35,682 nucleotides of DNA from Streptomyces ipomoeae 91-03 (GCF_000317595.1 NZ_AEJC01000473.1:1-35682), one strand, 5' to 3'; shown: positions 1 through 8,040, counted from the first letter of the stretch. The notes: generated from the letters alone by a model not told the origin. A program made the numbers and translations.

Positions 1-52
1 CCCGCACCCGCCCACAAACCGCCCGGACCGAGCTGGAAGGCGAAGCGGGGTC

Positions 53-113
53 GAAGGGGCGGCAGCCCCTGGGGGGACGGGACGGGTAGGGGCGGCGGGG
101 GCGAAACAACCCC
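53..113. repeat. Streptomyces-type intergenic repeat element
   Basis: This GC-rich stretch follows the 3' end of the LysR gene. It has a short hairpin (GGGGC-ggca-GCCCC) and then alternating G-runs (GGGGGGACGGGACGGG). From memory, very similar text recurs many times between genes in Streptomyces chromosomes, usually at 3' ends, which suggests a terminator or REP-like role. The call rests on recall of the pattern, not on a search. Bases 1-52 show no recognisable gene. Confidence 0.45.
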
Positions 114-1049
114 TCAACCACCGGCCGCGGCCCCCCGCGTAAGCCCCAGCAGATCCCGCGCGGGCCCGGCGGGCCGGTGCCCCGTCGGCCAGACCGCCCG
201 CAGGGCCCGACGCAGGCGTACCCCCTCCACGGGTATGCGGATCAGACGGCGGGAGGAGAGTTCCTCCCCGAGGGCGAGTTCGGACAGCACGGCGGGCCCC
301 GCGCCACTGAGGGCCGAGGACTTCACCGCCGTGGTGGAGGACAGCTCGATGAGGGGCCGGGCCAGGTCACCGAGGGCCGCCTCCAGGACCTGCCGGGTAC
401 CGGAGCCCTTCTCCCGGAGGATCAACGGGGTCGAGGCCAGCTCGGTCGCGTCCAGAGGCTTGCGGCGCCGCGCCCAGGGATGCCCCGGCGCCGTCACCAC
501 GATCAGGTGGTCATGGGCTATCACCGCCGCGTCGAGCCCGGCGGGCACGGTCGGCCCCTCCACGAAACCCAGGTCCGCCTCGTCGGCCAGCAACCGCTCC
601 GCGACGACCGTCGAGTTGCCGGCGAGGAGCGAGACCGCCGTGTCGGGTCGCTCGGCGCGCAGCGCGATGAGCCAGCCGGGCAGCAGATACTCCGCGATGG
701 TCATGCTCGCGGCCACGCGGAGCCGCGAGTCGCGCCGGTCCCGCAACGCCTGCGCCCCCGCGTCGAACGCCTCGGCCGCCTCGACGATCCGCCGGGCCCA
801 GTCCGTGACGAGCGCCCCCGCGTCGGTCAGCCGGGACCCTCGCGGCGACCGGTCCACCAACGCCACGCCCAGCTGCCGTTCCATCGAGCGGATCCGACTG
901 CTCGCGGCCGGCTGAGTGATCCCCGACTCCCGCGCGGCCCGCCCGAGCGAGCCCAGCCGCGCCACGGCCAGCAGCAGTTCGAGCGCCCCCAGATCCGGCA
1001 CCCGATGGGCCAGCCCGCCGCCCCGCTCCTCACCCTCACCACCACCCAT
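114..1049 (-). CDS. LysR family transcriptional regulator
   Basis: A 311-residue protein of normal LysR length. The N-terminal winged helix-turn-helix (about residues 18-77) reads LELLLAVARLGSLGRAA, then GITQPAASSRIRSMERQLG, the classic LysR recognition-helix pattern. A linker helix and a two-lobed periplasmic-binding-like effector domain follow (about 105-295), with the typical GSGTRQVLE and ALSGAGPAVLSE stretches. LysR proteins bind DNA as tetramers and respond to a small molecule; the ligand cannot be read from the sequence. The ATG start has only a weak ribosome-binding site. No divergent target gene lies beside it: the next gene upstream is also on the minus strand, 113 bp away. The family call is secure and the regulon unknown. 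Confidence 0.93.
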   Translation of the reverse strand: MGGGEGEERGGGLAHRVPDLGALELLLAVARLGSLGRAARESGITQPAASSRIRSMERQLGVALVDRSPRGSRLTDAGALVTDWARRIVEAAEAFDAGAQALRDRRDSRLRVAASMTIAEYLLPGWLIALRAERPDTAVSLLAGNSTVVAERLLADEADLGFVEGPTVPAGLDAAVIAHDHLIVVTAPGHPWARRRKPLDATELASTPLILREKGSGTRQVLEAALGDLARPLIELSSTTAVKSSALSGAGPAVLSELALGEELSSRRLIRIPVEGVRLRRALRAVWPTGHRPAGPARDLLGLTRGAAAGG

Positions 1050-1162
1050 AACCCCAGCTTATGTCCCCGTTCGAACAAACCCCCTGGTGGGCCCGTCAGG
1101 CAGGGGGACGCTCACATCACGGCGATCGTGGCCACGGCCGGTCACACCGGGGCGCGGGCCGC

Positions 1163-1894
1163 TCAGCGGCCGACTGCCCGCAGCGCCTCACCCAGCACCT
1201 GCGGCGCCTCCGCCAGCGACGGGCCGTACCAGGTGAGGTGGCGACCGCTCAGCAAGGCGCACGGCAGTCCCGGGAACGCCTCCGGGCCGTCGTCCGCGGT
1301 GAAGCGGTACGGCTCGTCGGGCAGTACGACCAGATCGGGGGCTGCCGCCCGCAGCTCCTCGACGGGAACACGGGGGTACCGCTCCGCGTGGTCGGCGTAC
1401 AGGTTGTCGACGCCCAGCCGTGCGAGGACGTCACCGGCGAAGGTGTCCCGGCCGAGCACCATCCAGGGGCGTCGCCAGATGGGTACGACGGCGGTCGTAC
1501 GGCGGTCAGGGGCAGGCAGCCGCGACCACGTCGACTCCGCCTCGTCCAGCCAGCGCGGGCGGGAGCGGGCGCCGCACGCCCGCAGGACGCGGTCCAGTTC
1601 GGCGAACGCCTGCGGCACGTTCCGTACCTCGGTGACCAGGACTTCGATGCCCGCGTCGCGGAGGGCCGTCAGGTCGGGCCCGCGGTTCTCCTCCTCGTTG
1701 GCGATCACGAGGTCGGGGGCCAGGGTCACGATCGTGCCGGCCTTGGGGTTCTTGGTGCCCCCGACGCGTACGACGTCGAGCTCACTCGGGTGGCTGCACC
1801 AGTCGGTGGCGCCGACCAGCGCGCCGGGCAGCGAGACCGCCACGGCCTCCGTCAGCGACGGGACGAGGGAGACGACACGTGGCAGGGAGCGCAC
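1163..1894 (-). CDS. BtuF-like helical-backbone metal/cobalamin-binding protein, no signal peptide
   Basis: A 243-residue protein of the TroA/BtuF class III binding-protein fold. It opens with RVVSLVPSLTEAV, the typical first strand and loop. Next come GATDWCSHP, VGGTKNPKAGTIVTLAPDLVIANEEEN and the long linking helix region (about residues 90-125), and then a second lobe with VPIWRRPWMVLG and APDLVVLPDEPYRF. Relatives bind cobalamin or metal chelates for an ABC importer. This copy starts directly with the fold, so no signal peptide or lipobox is visible, and there are no btuC/btuD genes nearby. It probably acts in the cytoplasm or is an orphan. The GTG start is 4 bp after the stop of the XRE-cupin gene, so the two are co-transcribed. 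The fold call is good; the ligand is uncertain. Confidence 0.8.
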   Translation of the reverse strand: MRSLPRVVSLVPSLTEAVAVSLPGALVGATDWCSHPSELDVVRVGGTKNPKAGTIVTLAPDLVIANEEENRGPDLTALRDAGIEVLVTEVRNVPQAFAELDRVLRACGARSRPRWLDEAESTWSRLPAPDRRTTAVVPIWRRPWMVLGRDTFAGDVLARLGVDNLYADHAERYPRVPVEELRAAAPDLVVLPDEPYRFTADDGPEAFPGLPCALLSGRHLTWYGPSLAEAPQVLGEALRAVGR

Positions 1895-1898
1895 GGGC

Positions 1899-2513
1899 TC
1901 ACGCGCCCCGCCGGTGCCGGTCCTCCAGGGCCTCGATGTGGTCCGCGACGGCCACCACGATCACGCGGGTGTCGGGCACGGTGGCCCGCCAGCGGTGCCG
2001 TACGCCACCGGACATGTACAACGTGTCACCCCGGCCGAGGCGGTGGGCGCGGCCCTCGGCCTCGACCTCCACGCCGCCCTCGACGACGTACATCAGCTCG
2101 TCGTTGCGGTGCTGGACCTCGCGGCCCTCGTCGTGGTCGCCGGTGAACTCCACGGCGTGCAGTTGGTGGTGACCGCGCACCAGGGAGCGTGCGCGGGACG
2201 GCGGGCTGCCCTGCTCCAGTGGGGCCGAGGCCTGGGGGGAGGGGGTGAGGCCGTCGTCGGCGGCGCGTACGACGTCGACGCTGCATGCCGGGTCGGCGGC
2301 GGCGAGGAGTTCCACGGCGGTCGTGCCCAGGGCATCGGCGATGCGTTCCAGGGAGGGCTTGCTGGGACGGGCCCGTTCGTTCTCGACCTGGCTGAGGAAG
2401 GGAACCGACAGGCCGCTGCGTTCGGCCACGACGGAGAGGGTGAGTTCCAGTGCCCGGCGTCGCCGCCGGACGGCCGCGCCCACCCGAAGGGGCTGCTCTT
2501 TGTGGTCGCCCAT
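1899..2513 (-). CDS. XRE family regulator with C-terminal cupin domain
   Basis: A helix-turn-helix domain (about residues 10-65: RVGAAVRRRRRALELTLSV, then SGLSVPFLSQVENERARPS) is joined to a C-terminal cupin (about 115-195: ELMYVVEGGVEVEAEGR, RLGRGDTLYMSGGVRHRW). The cupin probably senses a small ligand. XRE-cupin proteins commonly repress amine, amino-acid or phosphonate genes. I chose the ATG at 2513 because AAGGAGGGAG stands 8 bp upstream, giving 204 residues. An ATG at 2570 with AGGAG 11 bp upstream would add 19 residues. The gene leads a two-gene unit with the BtuF-like gene (4-bp gap). An inverted repeat at 2607-2633 lies upstream and may be its own operator. Domain calls are firm; the target is unknown. 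Confidence 0.9.
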   Translation of the reverse strand: MGDHKEQPLRVGAAVRRRRRALELTLSVVAERSGLSVPFLSQVENERARPSKPSLERIADALGTTAVELLAAADPACSVDVVRAADDGLTPSPQASAPLEQGSPPSRARSLVRGHHQLHAVEFTGDHDEGREVQHRNDELMYVVEGGVEVEAEGRAHRLGRGDTLYMSGGVRHRWRATVPDTRVIVVAVADHIEALEDRHRRGA

Positions 2514-2606
2514 CGCTCCGGCTCCCTCCTTCGCTCGTCGGTCACGGATGGCAACTGGGTCGGCACTCATCGGGTGCACGTCTCCTGATGAGTTCTCTGC
2601 ACCCTA

Positions 2607-2633
2607 CGCATGTTCGGCAAACCGTTTCATGCG
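2607..2633. promoter_or_regulatory. inverted repeat upstream of the XRE-cupin gene
   Basis: CGCATG (2607-2612) and CATGCG (2628-2633) are exact inverted arms separated by 15 bp, and the spacer includes AAACCGTTT. The element stands just upstream of both possible starts of the XRE-cupin gene, where an autoregulatory operator would be expected. No experimental or family match is known to me. Confidence 0.3.
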
Positions 2634-3257
2634 CCCGTCACATCCCTGTAAAGCCGAGAGGGGGTCAGGGTCACGGATTGCGCCAACGGCGGGGGACGCG
2701 GTGGAGTGGTCGAACCGGCTGTCGGGCTTGGTGTGCCGGGTGGTGAAGTCCGTGGGTGGCGGCTGGGGGTTGTCCGGATCTTTGTCGTACATCCGTCCTA
2801 CGACGCGATCATCTGTGCCATGGCGCTCCGCTTGCGGCGCGGCCGGGGCTGTGTCCGCCGGGATCGTGGGAGAGCTCGGGAGAGCTCGGGAGGGAGGGCG
2901 TAGTCGCTGCACGCCCAGTGCGGGGACCACAGGGTGACGGCGATCGGCTCCTTCTTGGCGTACGCGCGTTTGAGCGACCGCGGCGGTGGGGCGCGGGTGG
3001 TGGTCCCAGGTCTTCGTACCGCCCGCCGGTCGCGCGGGCCCTCGCGGCGGCGCGGCGGCGCGGCGGCGCGGCGGCGCGGCGGACACACACCTGGCACGCA
3101 CGCTCCCCGCGCGCCACTCGTGCGCGTACCCCACATGCTCCACATGCTCCGCGTGCCCCGCATGCCGTACGCACGCCGGCCCCCGTGCCGCGGGGCGCAC
3201 GCCCTCTCCCGCCGTGTCCGCGTCCACGCCAGGGGCCGCCTGTCGGTGGCTTACGGC
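2634..3257. other. intergenic region between divergent genes, no convincing gene
   Basis: This 0.6-kb stretch separates the minus-strand regulator from the plus-strand exonuclease. It contains a doubled GGGAGAGCTC at about 2869-2888, a GC-only tandem repeat (3043-3081) and short CACATGCTC-like repeats near 3131-3165. A small minus-strand reading frame at 2604-2792 (starting MYDKDPDNPQ) has G/C-rich third positions in its first half only. It has no properly spaced ribosome-binding site and I do not accept it as a gene. Other open frames here look like consequences of high GC content. Confidence 0.5.
3043..3081. repeat. GC-only octamer microsatellite
   Basis: More than four perfect tandem copies of the 8-mer CGGCGGCG make an uninterrupted G/C tract. 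It lies about 180 bp upstream of the exonuclease gene. Such tracts are prone to copy-number slippage and assembly error. Confidence 0.8.
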
Positions 3258-4190
3258 ATGATGCGGGACGTGACCCGACGCCTGATGCTTCTCGACACCG
3301 CCTCGCTGTACTTCCGCGCCTACTTCGGAGTACCGGAATCCGTGAAGGCCCCGGACGGCACCCCGGTGAACGCCGTGCGCGGGCTGCTGGACTTCATCGA
3401 CCGCCTCGTCAGGGACCACCGGCCGACGGATCTGGTGGCGTGCATGGACGCGGACTGGCGGCCGCAGTGGCGGGTCGACCTGATCCCCTCCTACAAGGCG
3501 CACCGTGTCGCCGAGGAGCACGAGGCCGGGCCGGACGAGGAGGACGTGCCGGACACCCTGTCGCCGCAGGTGCCGGTCATCGAGGAGGTGCTGGACGCGC
3601 TCGGTATCGCGCGCGTGGGCGTCACCGGGTACGAGGCGGACGACGTGATCGGCACGTTCACGGCCCGGGCGAAGGACCCGGTGGACATCGTCACCGGCGA
3701 CCGCGACCTGTACCAGCTGGTCGACGACGTGCGCGGGGTGCGTGTGCTGTACCCGCTGAAGGGTGTGGGCACGCTGCAGCTCACCGATGAGTCGTGGCTG
3801 CGCGAGAAGTATGGGGTGGACGGCGGCGGGTACGCGGATCTGGCACTGCTGCGTGGCGACCCGAGCGACGGTCTGCCGGGGGTGCCGGGCATCGGTGAGA
3901 AGACGGCCGCGAAGCTGCTCGCCCAGTTCGGCGACCTGGCCGGGATCATGGCCGCGGTCGACGACCCGAAGGCCGGTCTCACGCCGTCGCAGCGCAAACG
4001 GCTCGACGAGGCGCGACCTTATGTCGCGGTCGCACCCACGGTGGTACGGGTCGCCGCCGACGTACCGTTGCCGGAGGTCGACACGGCACTGCCGAAGGCG
4101 CCCCGGGACCCGGTCGCGCTGGAGACGCTGGCCGCGCGTTGGGGGCTCGGAGGATCGTTGCAGCGGCTGCTCACGACGCTTCAGGGGTGA
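3258..4190 (+). CDS. 5'-3' exonuclease (Pol I N-terminal/FEN-like)
   Basis: A 310-residue stand-alone relative of the 5' nuclease domain of DNA polymerase I. The N-terminal PIN-like domain reads RLMLLDTASLYFRAYFG, then TDLVACMDADWRPQWR and SYKAHR. Acidic metal-binding motifs include GYEADDVIGTF and VTGDRDLYQLV. A helix-hairpin-helix motif follows (about residues 203-225: GDPSDGLPGVPGIGEKTAAK), as expected for structure-specific flap cleavage. It should remove RNA primers or flaps during replication and repair. The start is ATG 3258 or the adjacent ATG 3261 (a GTG at 3270 is also possible). The open frame runs further upstream, but that part is low-complexity GC repeat. The gene appears to stand alone. 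Confidence 0.93.
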   Translation: MMRDVTRRLMLLDTASLYFRAYFGVPESVKAPDGTPVNAVRGLLDFIDRLVRDHRPTDLVACMDADWRPQWRVDLIPSYKAHRVAEEHEAGPDEEDVPDTLSPQVPVIEEVLDALGIARVGVTGYEADDVIGTFTARAKDPVDIVTGDRDLYQLVDDVRGVRVLYPLKGVGTLQLTDESWLREKYGVDGGGYADLALLRGDPSDGLPGVPGIGEKTAAKLLAQFGDLAGIMAAVDDPKAGLTPSQRKRLDEARPYVAVAPTVVRVAADVPLPEVDTALPKAPRDPVALETLAARWGLGGSLQRLLTTLQG

Positions 4191-4330
4191 GCACAAGGCG
4201 TCAGCGGTAAGGAGGGGCGCACGCCGGGGGTGGGGTGACACTCTGGTGGTGAGCCGTGAGGCGTGACTCACATCGCGAAGTTCTCGTTTGTGCCGCAAGC
4301 GTGGGGTGTCAATCCGGGGGAGATGATAAC

Positions 4331-4349
4331 TTAGGCAAGCCTTAGCTAG
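4331..4349. promoter_or_regulatory. candidate iron box (DmdR/IdeR/DtxR-type operator)
   Basis: The 19-mer TTAGGCAAGCCTTAGCTAG stands 18 bp before the start of the siderophore-interacting protein gene. It matches the remembered DtxR/IdeR consensus TTAGGTTAGGCTAACCTAA at 13 of 19 positions, including TTAGG and the C-T-A of the right half. Position and downstream gene both fit iron-dependent repression. Confidence 0.65.
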
Positions 4350-4366
4350 GTATTTGGGAGGCCGTC

Positions 4367-5212
4367 ATGGCAGAGCGTCCGGTACGCAGGACCCCGAAGC
4401 CCCACTCCGCGCGAGTCGTTCGCACCGAGCGGCTCACCCCCCACATGCAGCGCGTCGTCCTCGGCGGCGACGGCCTCGCCGAGTTCAGCACGCGCGGCAG
4501 CACCGACCACTACGTCAAGCTCCTGTTCGGCCCCGAGGGTGTGACCTACCCGGAGCCCTTCGACATGGAGCGGATCCGCGCGGAGTTCCCCCGGGAGCAG
4601 TGGCCCGTGACCCGGACGTACACCGTGCGCGCCTGGGACCCCGAACTGCGCGAGCTGACGATCGACTTCGTGCTCCACGGCGACGAGGGCCTCGCCGGGC
4701 CGTGGGCCACCCGGGTCCAGCCGGGCGAACTGGTCCGGCTCCTCGGCCCCGGCGGTGCCTACGCTCCCAACCCGGAGGCCGACTGGCATCTGCTCGTCGG
4801 CGACGAGAGCGCGCTCCCCGCGATCGGCGCCTCCCTGGAGGCCCTGCCCGACGGGGCCCGGGTCCACGCGCTGGTCGAGGTCTCCGGCCCCGCCGAGGAG
4901 CAGAAGATCGACTCCGATGTGGATGTCGTCTGGCTGCACCGCGGGGACCGTCCCGTCGGCTCGGTGCTCGTCGAGGCCGTACGCGCGCTGGAGTTCCCCG
5001 AAGGCCGGCTGCACGCCTTCGTCCACGGCGAGGCGGGCTTCGTGAGGGAGCTGCGCCGGCTGCTCCGCGTCGAACGCCAGATCCCGCGCGAGGATCTGTC
5101 GGTCTCCGGCTACTGGCGCCTCGGCCACGACGAGGACGGCTGGCAGGCGTCGAAGAAGGAGTGGAACGCACGCGTGGAGGCGGAGCAGGAGGGCGTACGC
5201 GCGACAGCGTGA
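4367..5212 (+). CDS. siderophore-interacting protein (FAD-dependent ferric-siderophore reductase)
   Basis: A 281-residue protein of the SIP/ViuB family. These cytoplasmic flavoenzymes release iron by reducing the imported ferric siderophore. The N-terminal flavin-binding barrel (about residues 14-130) carries RTYTVRAWDP, the FAD-binding RxYTxR motif, and later GPGGAYAPNPEADW. The C-terminal SIP domain (about 140-275) has HLLVGDESALPAI, HAFVHGEAGFVRELRR and the terminal SVSGYWRLGHDEDGW. The ATG is preceded by GGGAGG at good spacing. An iron box at 4331-4349 lies in the promoter, so expression should rise when iron is scarce. No siderophore transporter or biosynthesis gene is adjacent. The call is secure. 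Confidence 0.95.
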   Translation: MAERPVRRTPKPHSARVVRTERLTPHMQRVVLGGDGLAEFSTRGSTDHYVKLLFGPEGVTYPEPFDMERIRAEFPREQWPVTRTYTVRAWDPELRELTIDFVLHGDEGLAGPWATRVQPGELVRLLGPGGAYAPNPEADWHLLVGDESALPAIGASLEALPDGARVHALVEVSGPAEEQKIDSDVDVVWLHRGDRPVGSVLVEAVRALEFPEGRLHAFVHGEAGFVRELRRLLRVERQIPREDLSVSGYWRLGHDEDGWQASKKEWNARVEAEQEGVRATA

Positions 5213-5228
5213 GCCGGGCGCGCCCCAG

Positions 5229-5505
5229 CGGCCATCACACCTCCGGTGCCCATCACACCCTCGGTGGCCGTCGCCCCCGTGGTGGCCATCAACACCCCCG
5301 GTGGCCGTCGCACCCCCGGTGGCCGTCGCACCCCAGTGACCTGTCGCACCCGTGGTGGCCATCAACACCCCCGGTGGCCATCACACCCGTGGGTGGCCGT
5401 CGCACCCCCGGTGGTCGTCGCACCCGTGGCCTGACGCACCCCCGGTGGCCGTCGCACCGCCGGGCCTGACGCACTCGGGCCTGGCGTACTCGGGTGTGCC
5501 GCAAC
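5229..5505. repeat. degenerate ~18-bp tandem repeat array (about 15 units)
   Basis: About fifteen head-to-tail copies of a unit near CCCCCGGTGGCCGTCGCA fill the gap after the siderophore-interacting protein gene. Variants alternate GGTGGCCATCACACC, GGTGGCCATCAACACC and GGTGGCCGTCGCACC. Unit length drifts between 15 and 19 bp, so reading frame is not kept and it is not a protein repeat. A 29-bp stretch is identical at 5278-5306 and 5351-5379, 73 bp (four units) apart, which shows higher-order duplication. Copies decay toward the right end. Confidence 0.88.
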
Positions 5506-5541
5506 CGGCTCGGGGCGGTCGGTGCGCCCGGCGGCCGGCCC

Positions 5542-5556
5542 GCCCGGCGGCCGGGC
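5542..5556. terminator. GC hairpin, possible terminator
   Basis: GCCCGG-CGG-CCGGGC forms a short strong hairpin. A partial direct copy (GCCCGGCGGCCGG) lies immediately upstream. It could terminate transcription from the upstream gene or be part of the repeat-rich spacer. No T-tract follows, as is usual in streptomycetes. Confidence 0.25.
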
Positions 5557-5641
5557 GCCGTCATGCGCAGGACCGTCCCGCAGCGCTCTTCCGGGGACCC
5601 CTCCGCAGGACAAAGCCCGGCTCACCCGTTTGAATGAACTC

Positions 5642-7240
5642 ATGGGTCTTCGGCAGACGAGGCCACACCGCAGAAGCAGGACACAGGTCGTCACGGTCCT
5701 GGCCTCACTCCTCGTGCTCGGCGGTGCCCCGTACGGCGTCGGCACCACCTCCGCCGCTCCTCCGCCCCAGCCGCCACCGCAGCTCAGCCAGGACGACGTC
5801 GACCGGGCCGTCGCCGCCCTCGACTCCATCGTCGAGCGGGGCATGAAACGGTCCGGCGTCCCGGGTGTGGCGGTGGCCGTCGTGTACAAGGACGAGGTGG
5901 TCCACCTGGAGGGCTACGGCAAACGGCACATCGGCCAGCGCGGCGAGGTCGGCCCGGACACGGTGTTCCAACTGGCGTCGCTGTCGAAGCCGTTGGCCTC
6001 GACCGTGGTCGCCGGCGCGGTGGGCGAGAAGACCATCGCCTGGGACGACCCGGTGGCCGAACACCTCCCGGACTTCGCCCTGAAGGACCCCTGGGTGACC
6101 GAACACGTCACCGTGGCCGACCTGTTCGCGCACCGCAGCGGCCTGCCCGACCACGCCGGGGACCTCCTCGAAGACCTCGGCTACGACCGGAAGTACATCC
6201 TCGAACATCTGCGGCTGGAGCCCCTGACGCCGTTCCGCGCGAGCTACGCGTACACCAACTTCGGTGTCACGGCGGCGGGCGAGGCCGTCGCCGACGCGGC
6301 CGGGACGAGTTGGGAGAAGCTCTCCGAGGACACCCTGTACAAGCCGGCCGGCATGGCCGACACCAGCTCGCGCTTCAACGACTACGAGGGCGCGAACAAC
6401 AAGGCGTTCGCCCACGTCCGCAACGCCGACGGCACCTGGGACGCCAGGTACGTACGGGACGCCGACGCCCAGTCCCCGGCGGGCGGCGCCAGCTCCACGG
6501 TCCGCGACCTCTCCCGCTGGCTGCGGCTCCAACTCGCGAACGGCGAACTGGACGGCGACCAGATCATCGCCGCCGACCCCCTGGAACGCACCCACCTCCC
6601 GGCGGCCGTCACCCACCCGCCGCCCGCCCCGGCGGGCCGAGCCGGCTTCTACGGCCTCGGCTGGAACGTCGGCTACGACGACCAGGGCCGCCTGCGCCTC
6701 AGCCACTCCGGCGCCTTCGCCCTCGGCGCCAACTCCAACGTCACGATGCTGCCCGGCGAGGAACTCGGCATCGCCGTCCTCACCAACGGCGAACCCGTCG
6801 GCCTCGCGGACGCCGTCTCCTTCGACTTCCTCGACACGGCCCAACACGGCAAGCCGACCGAGGACTGGCTGGACCTCGCGGCCAAGATCTACGAACAGGA
6901 AGCCGAGCAGCTCCGCTCCCCCACGGACTACTCGAAGCCACCGAAAGACGCCTCCGACCCCCGCGCCACCTCCACCTACACCGGCACCTACCGCAACGCC
7001 TACTACGGCCCTCTCACGGTCACCGAGTCCAACGACGAACTCACCCTGCGCCTGGGACCAAAACCGATGACGTTCCGCCTGAACCACTACGACGGCGACA
7101 CGTTCTACTTCGAAACGGTGGGCGAGAACGCGAGCGGCCCCTCCGGGGTGACGTTCAAGGACGACGAGAACGGCAAGGCGCGCCAGGTGACGATCGAGGC
7201 GTTCGACACGAACGGCTTGGGAACGTTCACGCGAGGTTAG
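5642..7240 (+). CDS. secreted beta-lactamase-fold serine hydrolase
   Basis: A 532-residue protein of the class C beta-lactamase/DD-peptidase-like family. An N-terminal signal peptide is clear: basic RPHRRSRT, a hydrophobic run VVTVLASLLVLGG, then Ala/Pro-rich mature sequence. The catalytic motifs are SxxK (S113-L-S-K116), YxN (Y204-T-N206) and HSG (from H355). A separate C-terminal beta-rich domain (about residues 440-532, STYTGTYRNAYYGPLTV) resembles the lipocalin-like tails of this family. Substrates may be peptides or esters; true beta-lactam hydrolysis cannot be assumed. No ribosome-binding site precedes the ATG at 5642, so the start could be slightly different. Its stop overlaps the stop of the convergent gene by a few bases. 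Confidence 0.9.
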   Translation: MGLRQTRPHRRSRTQVVTVLASLLVLGGAPYGVGTTSAAPPPQPPPQLSQDDVDRAVAALDSIVERGMKRSGVPGVAVAVVYKDEVVHLEGYGKRHIGQRGEVGPDTVFQLASLSKPLASTVVAGAVGEKTIAWDDPVAEHLPDFALKDPWVTEHVTVADLFAHRSGLPDHAGDLLEDLGYDRKYILEHLRLEPLTPFRASYAYTNFGVTAAGEAVADAAGTSWEKLSEDTLYKPAGMADTSSRFNDYEGANNKAFAHVRNADGTWDARYVRDADAQSPAGGASSTVRDLSRWLRLQLANGELDGDQIIAADPLERTHLPAAVTHPPPAPAGRAGFYGLGWNVGYDDQGRLRLSHSGAFALGANSNVTMLPGEELGIAVLTNGEPVGLADAVSFDFLDTAQHGKPTEDWLDLAAKIYEQEAEQLRSPTDYSKPPKDASDPRATSTYTGTYRNAYYGPLTVTESNDELTLRLGPKPMTFRLNHYDGDTFYFETVGENASGPSGVTFKDDENGKARQVTIEAFDTNGLGTFTRG

Positions 7241-8037
7241 GTGGTAACCAAGTCGACAAGCCGGGCGAGCGCGCCCGCGAGTGCTTCCAGCCCCGGGCCC
7301 GCGGGGCCGCCCGGCTCGGCCATGTAGACGTCCCGGCGGATCTCGATCATCAGGGCGGTCACCCTGGGGTCGGTGCCGTAGTACTTCAGCGGGACGTACG
7401 CCCCCGCGAAGGGGGTGTTGACGGCGGTGCCGCCGAAGCCGGCGAACGCCTGCTCGGCCGCGGCGAGCAGTTCGGGCGGGGTGTGGAAGGGGTCGCTGCC
7501 CAGACAGACGGGTGGGCGGGGGCCGTCACCGTGGAGTTCGTACGGCAGGGCCCTGGTCGGATACGAGTGCACATCGACGACCACGGCCCGCCCCGCGGCC
7601 TCCAGACGGTGTGTCACGGCGTCGGTCATGGCGGCGGCGTACGGGTGGAAGTAGCGGTCGAGGAGCGGTCGGCCGTCGTGGTCGGCGGGGCGGAGGGCCT
7701 CGCGGTGGGTGGTGCGGGTGTAGACCGCGCCCATGCCCACGGCCAGCATCTCCTCCCGCTCGTCGGGGAACCGTTCCGGGTCGACGACCAGGCGGGAGAG
7801 TTGGTTCACGAACCTCCAGGGCGGGCCGGCCGACCGGTCGGCGGCCCGCTCGGCGATACGGTCCGTGTACGCGTCGGTGATGTGGTCCAACTCCCGTTCC
7901 AGCGCGACGTCGTCGAGCAGGATGCCGGCCCGTACGGTGGCCGGGATCACCCGCGAGCCGTGGGGCACATGCAGGATCACCGGCGAGTCCACGGCGCCCG
8001 GCACGAGCCGGTAGGGGGCCGATGCGTCGATCATCAA
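7237..8037 (-). CDS. N-formylglutamate amidohydrolase family protein
   Basis: A 266-residue protein of the FGase (HutG-type) family, zinc-dependent hydrolases that release formate or other acyl groups from N-acyl amino acids. Visible signatures are VILHVPHGSR near the N-terminus, RFVNQLSRLVVDPERFPDE, AVYTRTTH, VVVDVHSYP and MIEIRRDVYM near the C-terminus, which carry the expected His/Asp/Glu ligands. No other histidine-utilisation gene is adjacent, so a role in histidine breakdown is not supported by context. It is divergent from the APC permease across a 0.6-kb spacer with a repeat array and the palindromic operator, so it could share control with the permease. Its TAA stop overlaps the convergent TAG stop. 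Confidence 0.88.
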   Translation of the reverse strand: MMIDASAPYRLVPGAVDSPVILHVPHGSRVIPATVRAGILLDDVALERELDHITDAYTDRIAERAADRSAGPPWRFVNQLSRLVVDPERFPDEREEMLAVGMGAVYTRTTHREALRPADHDGRPLLDRYFHPYAAAMTDAVTHRLEAAGRAVVVDVHSYPTRALPYELHGDGPRPPVCLGSDPFHTPPELLAAAEQAFAGFGGTAVNTPFAGAYVPLKYYGTDPRVTALMIEIRRDVYMAEPGGPAGPGLEALAGALARLVDLVTT

Positions 8038-8040
8038 GGT

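Noticed and set aside
2604..2792. Small minus-strand reading frame starting MYDKDPDNPQ
   Set aside because: The first half has coding-like third positions but the second does not. The only ribosome-binding-like sequence touches the ATG, and the protein resembles nothing I know.
5229..5505. CRISPR array
   Set aside because: Units are contiguous and degenerate with no unique spacers, and no cas genes are present.
7238..7240. Overlapping convergent stops as a programmed antisense arrangement
   Set aside because: Short overlaps of convergent genes are common in compact Streptomyces DNA and need no special explanation.
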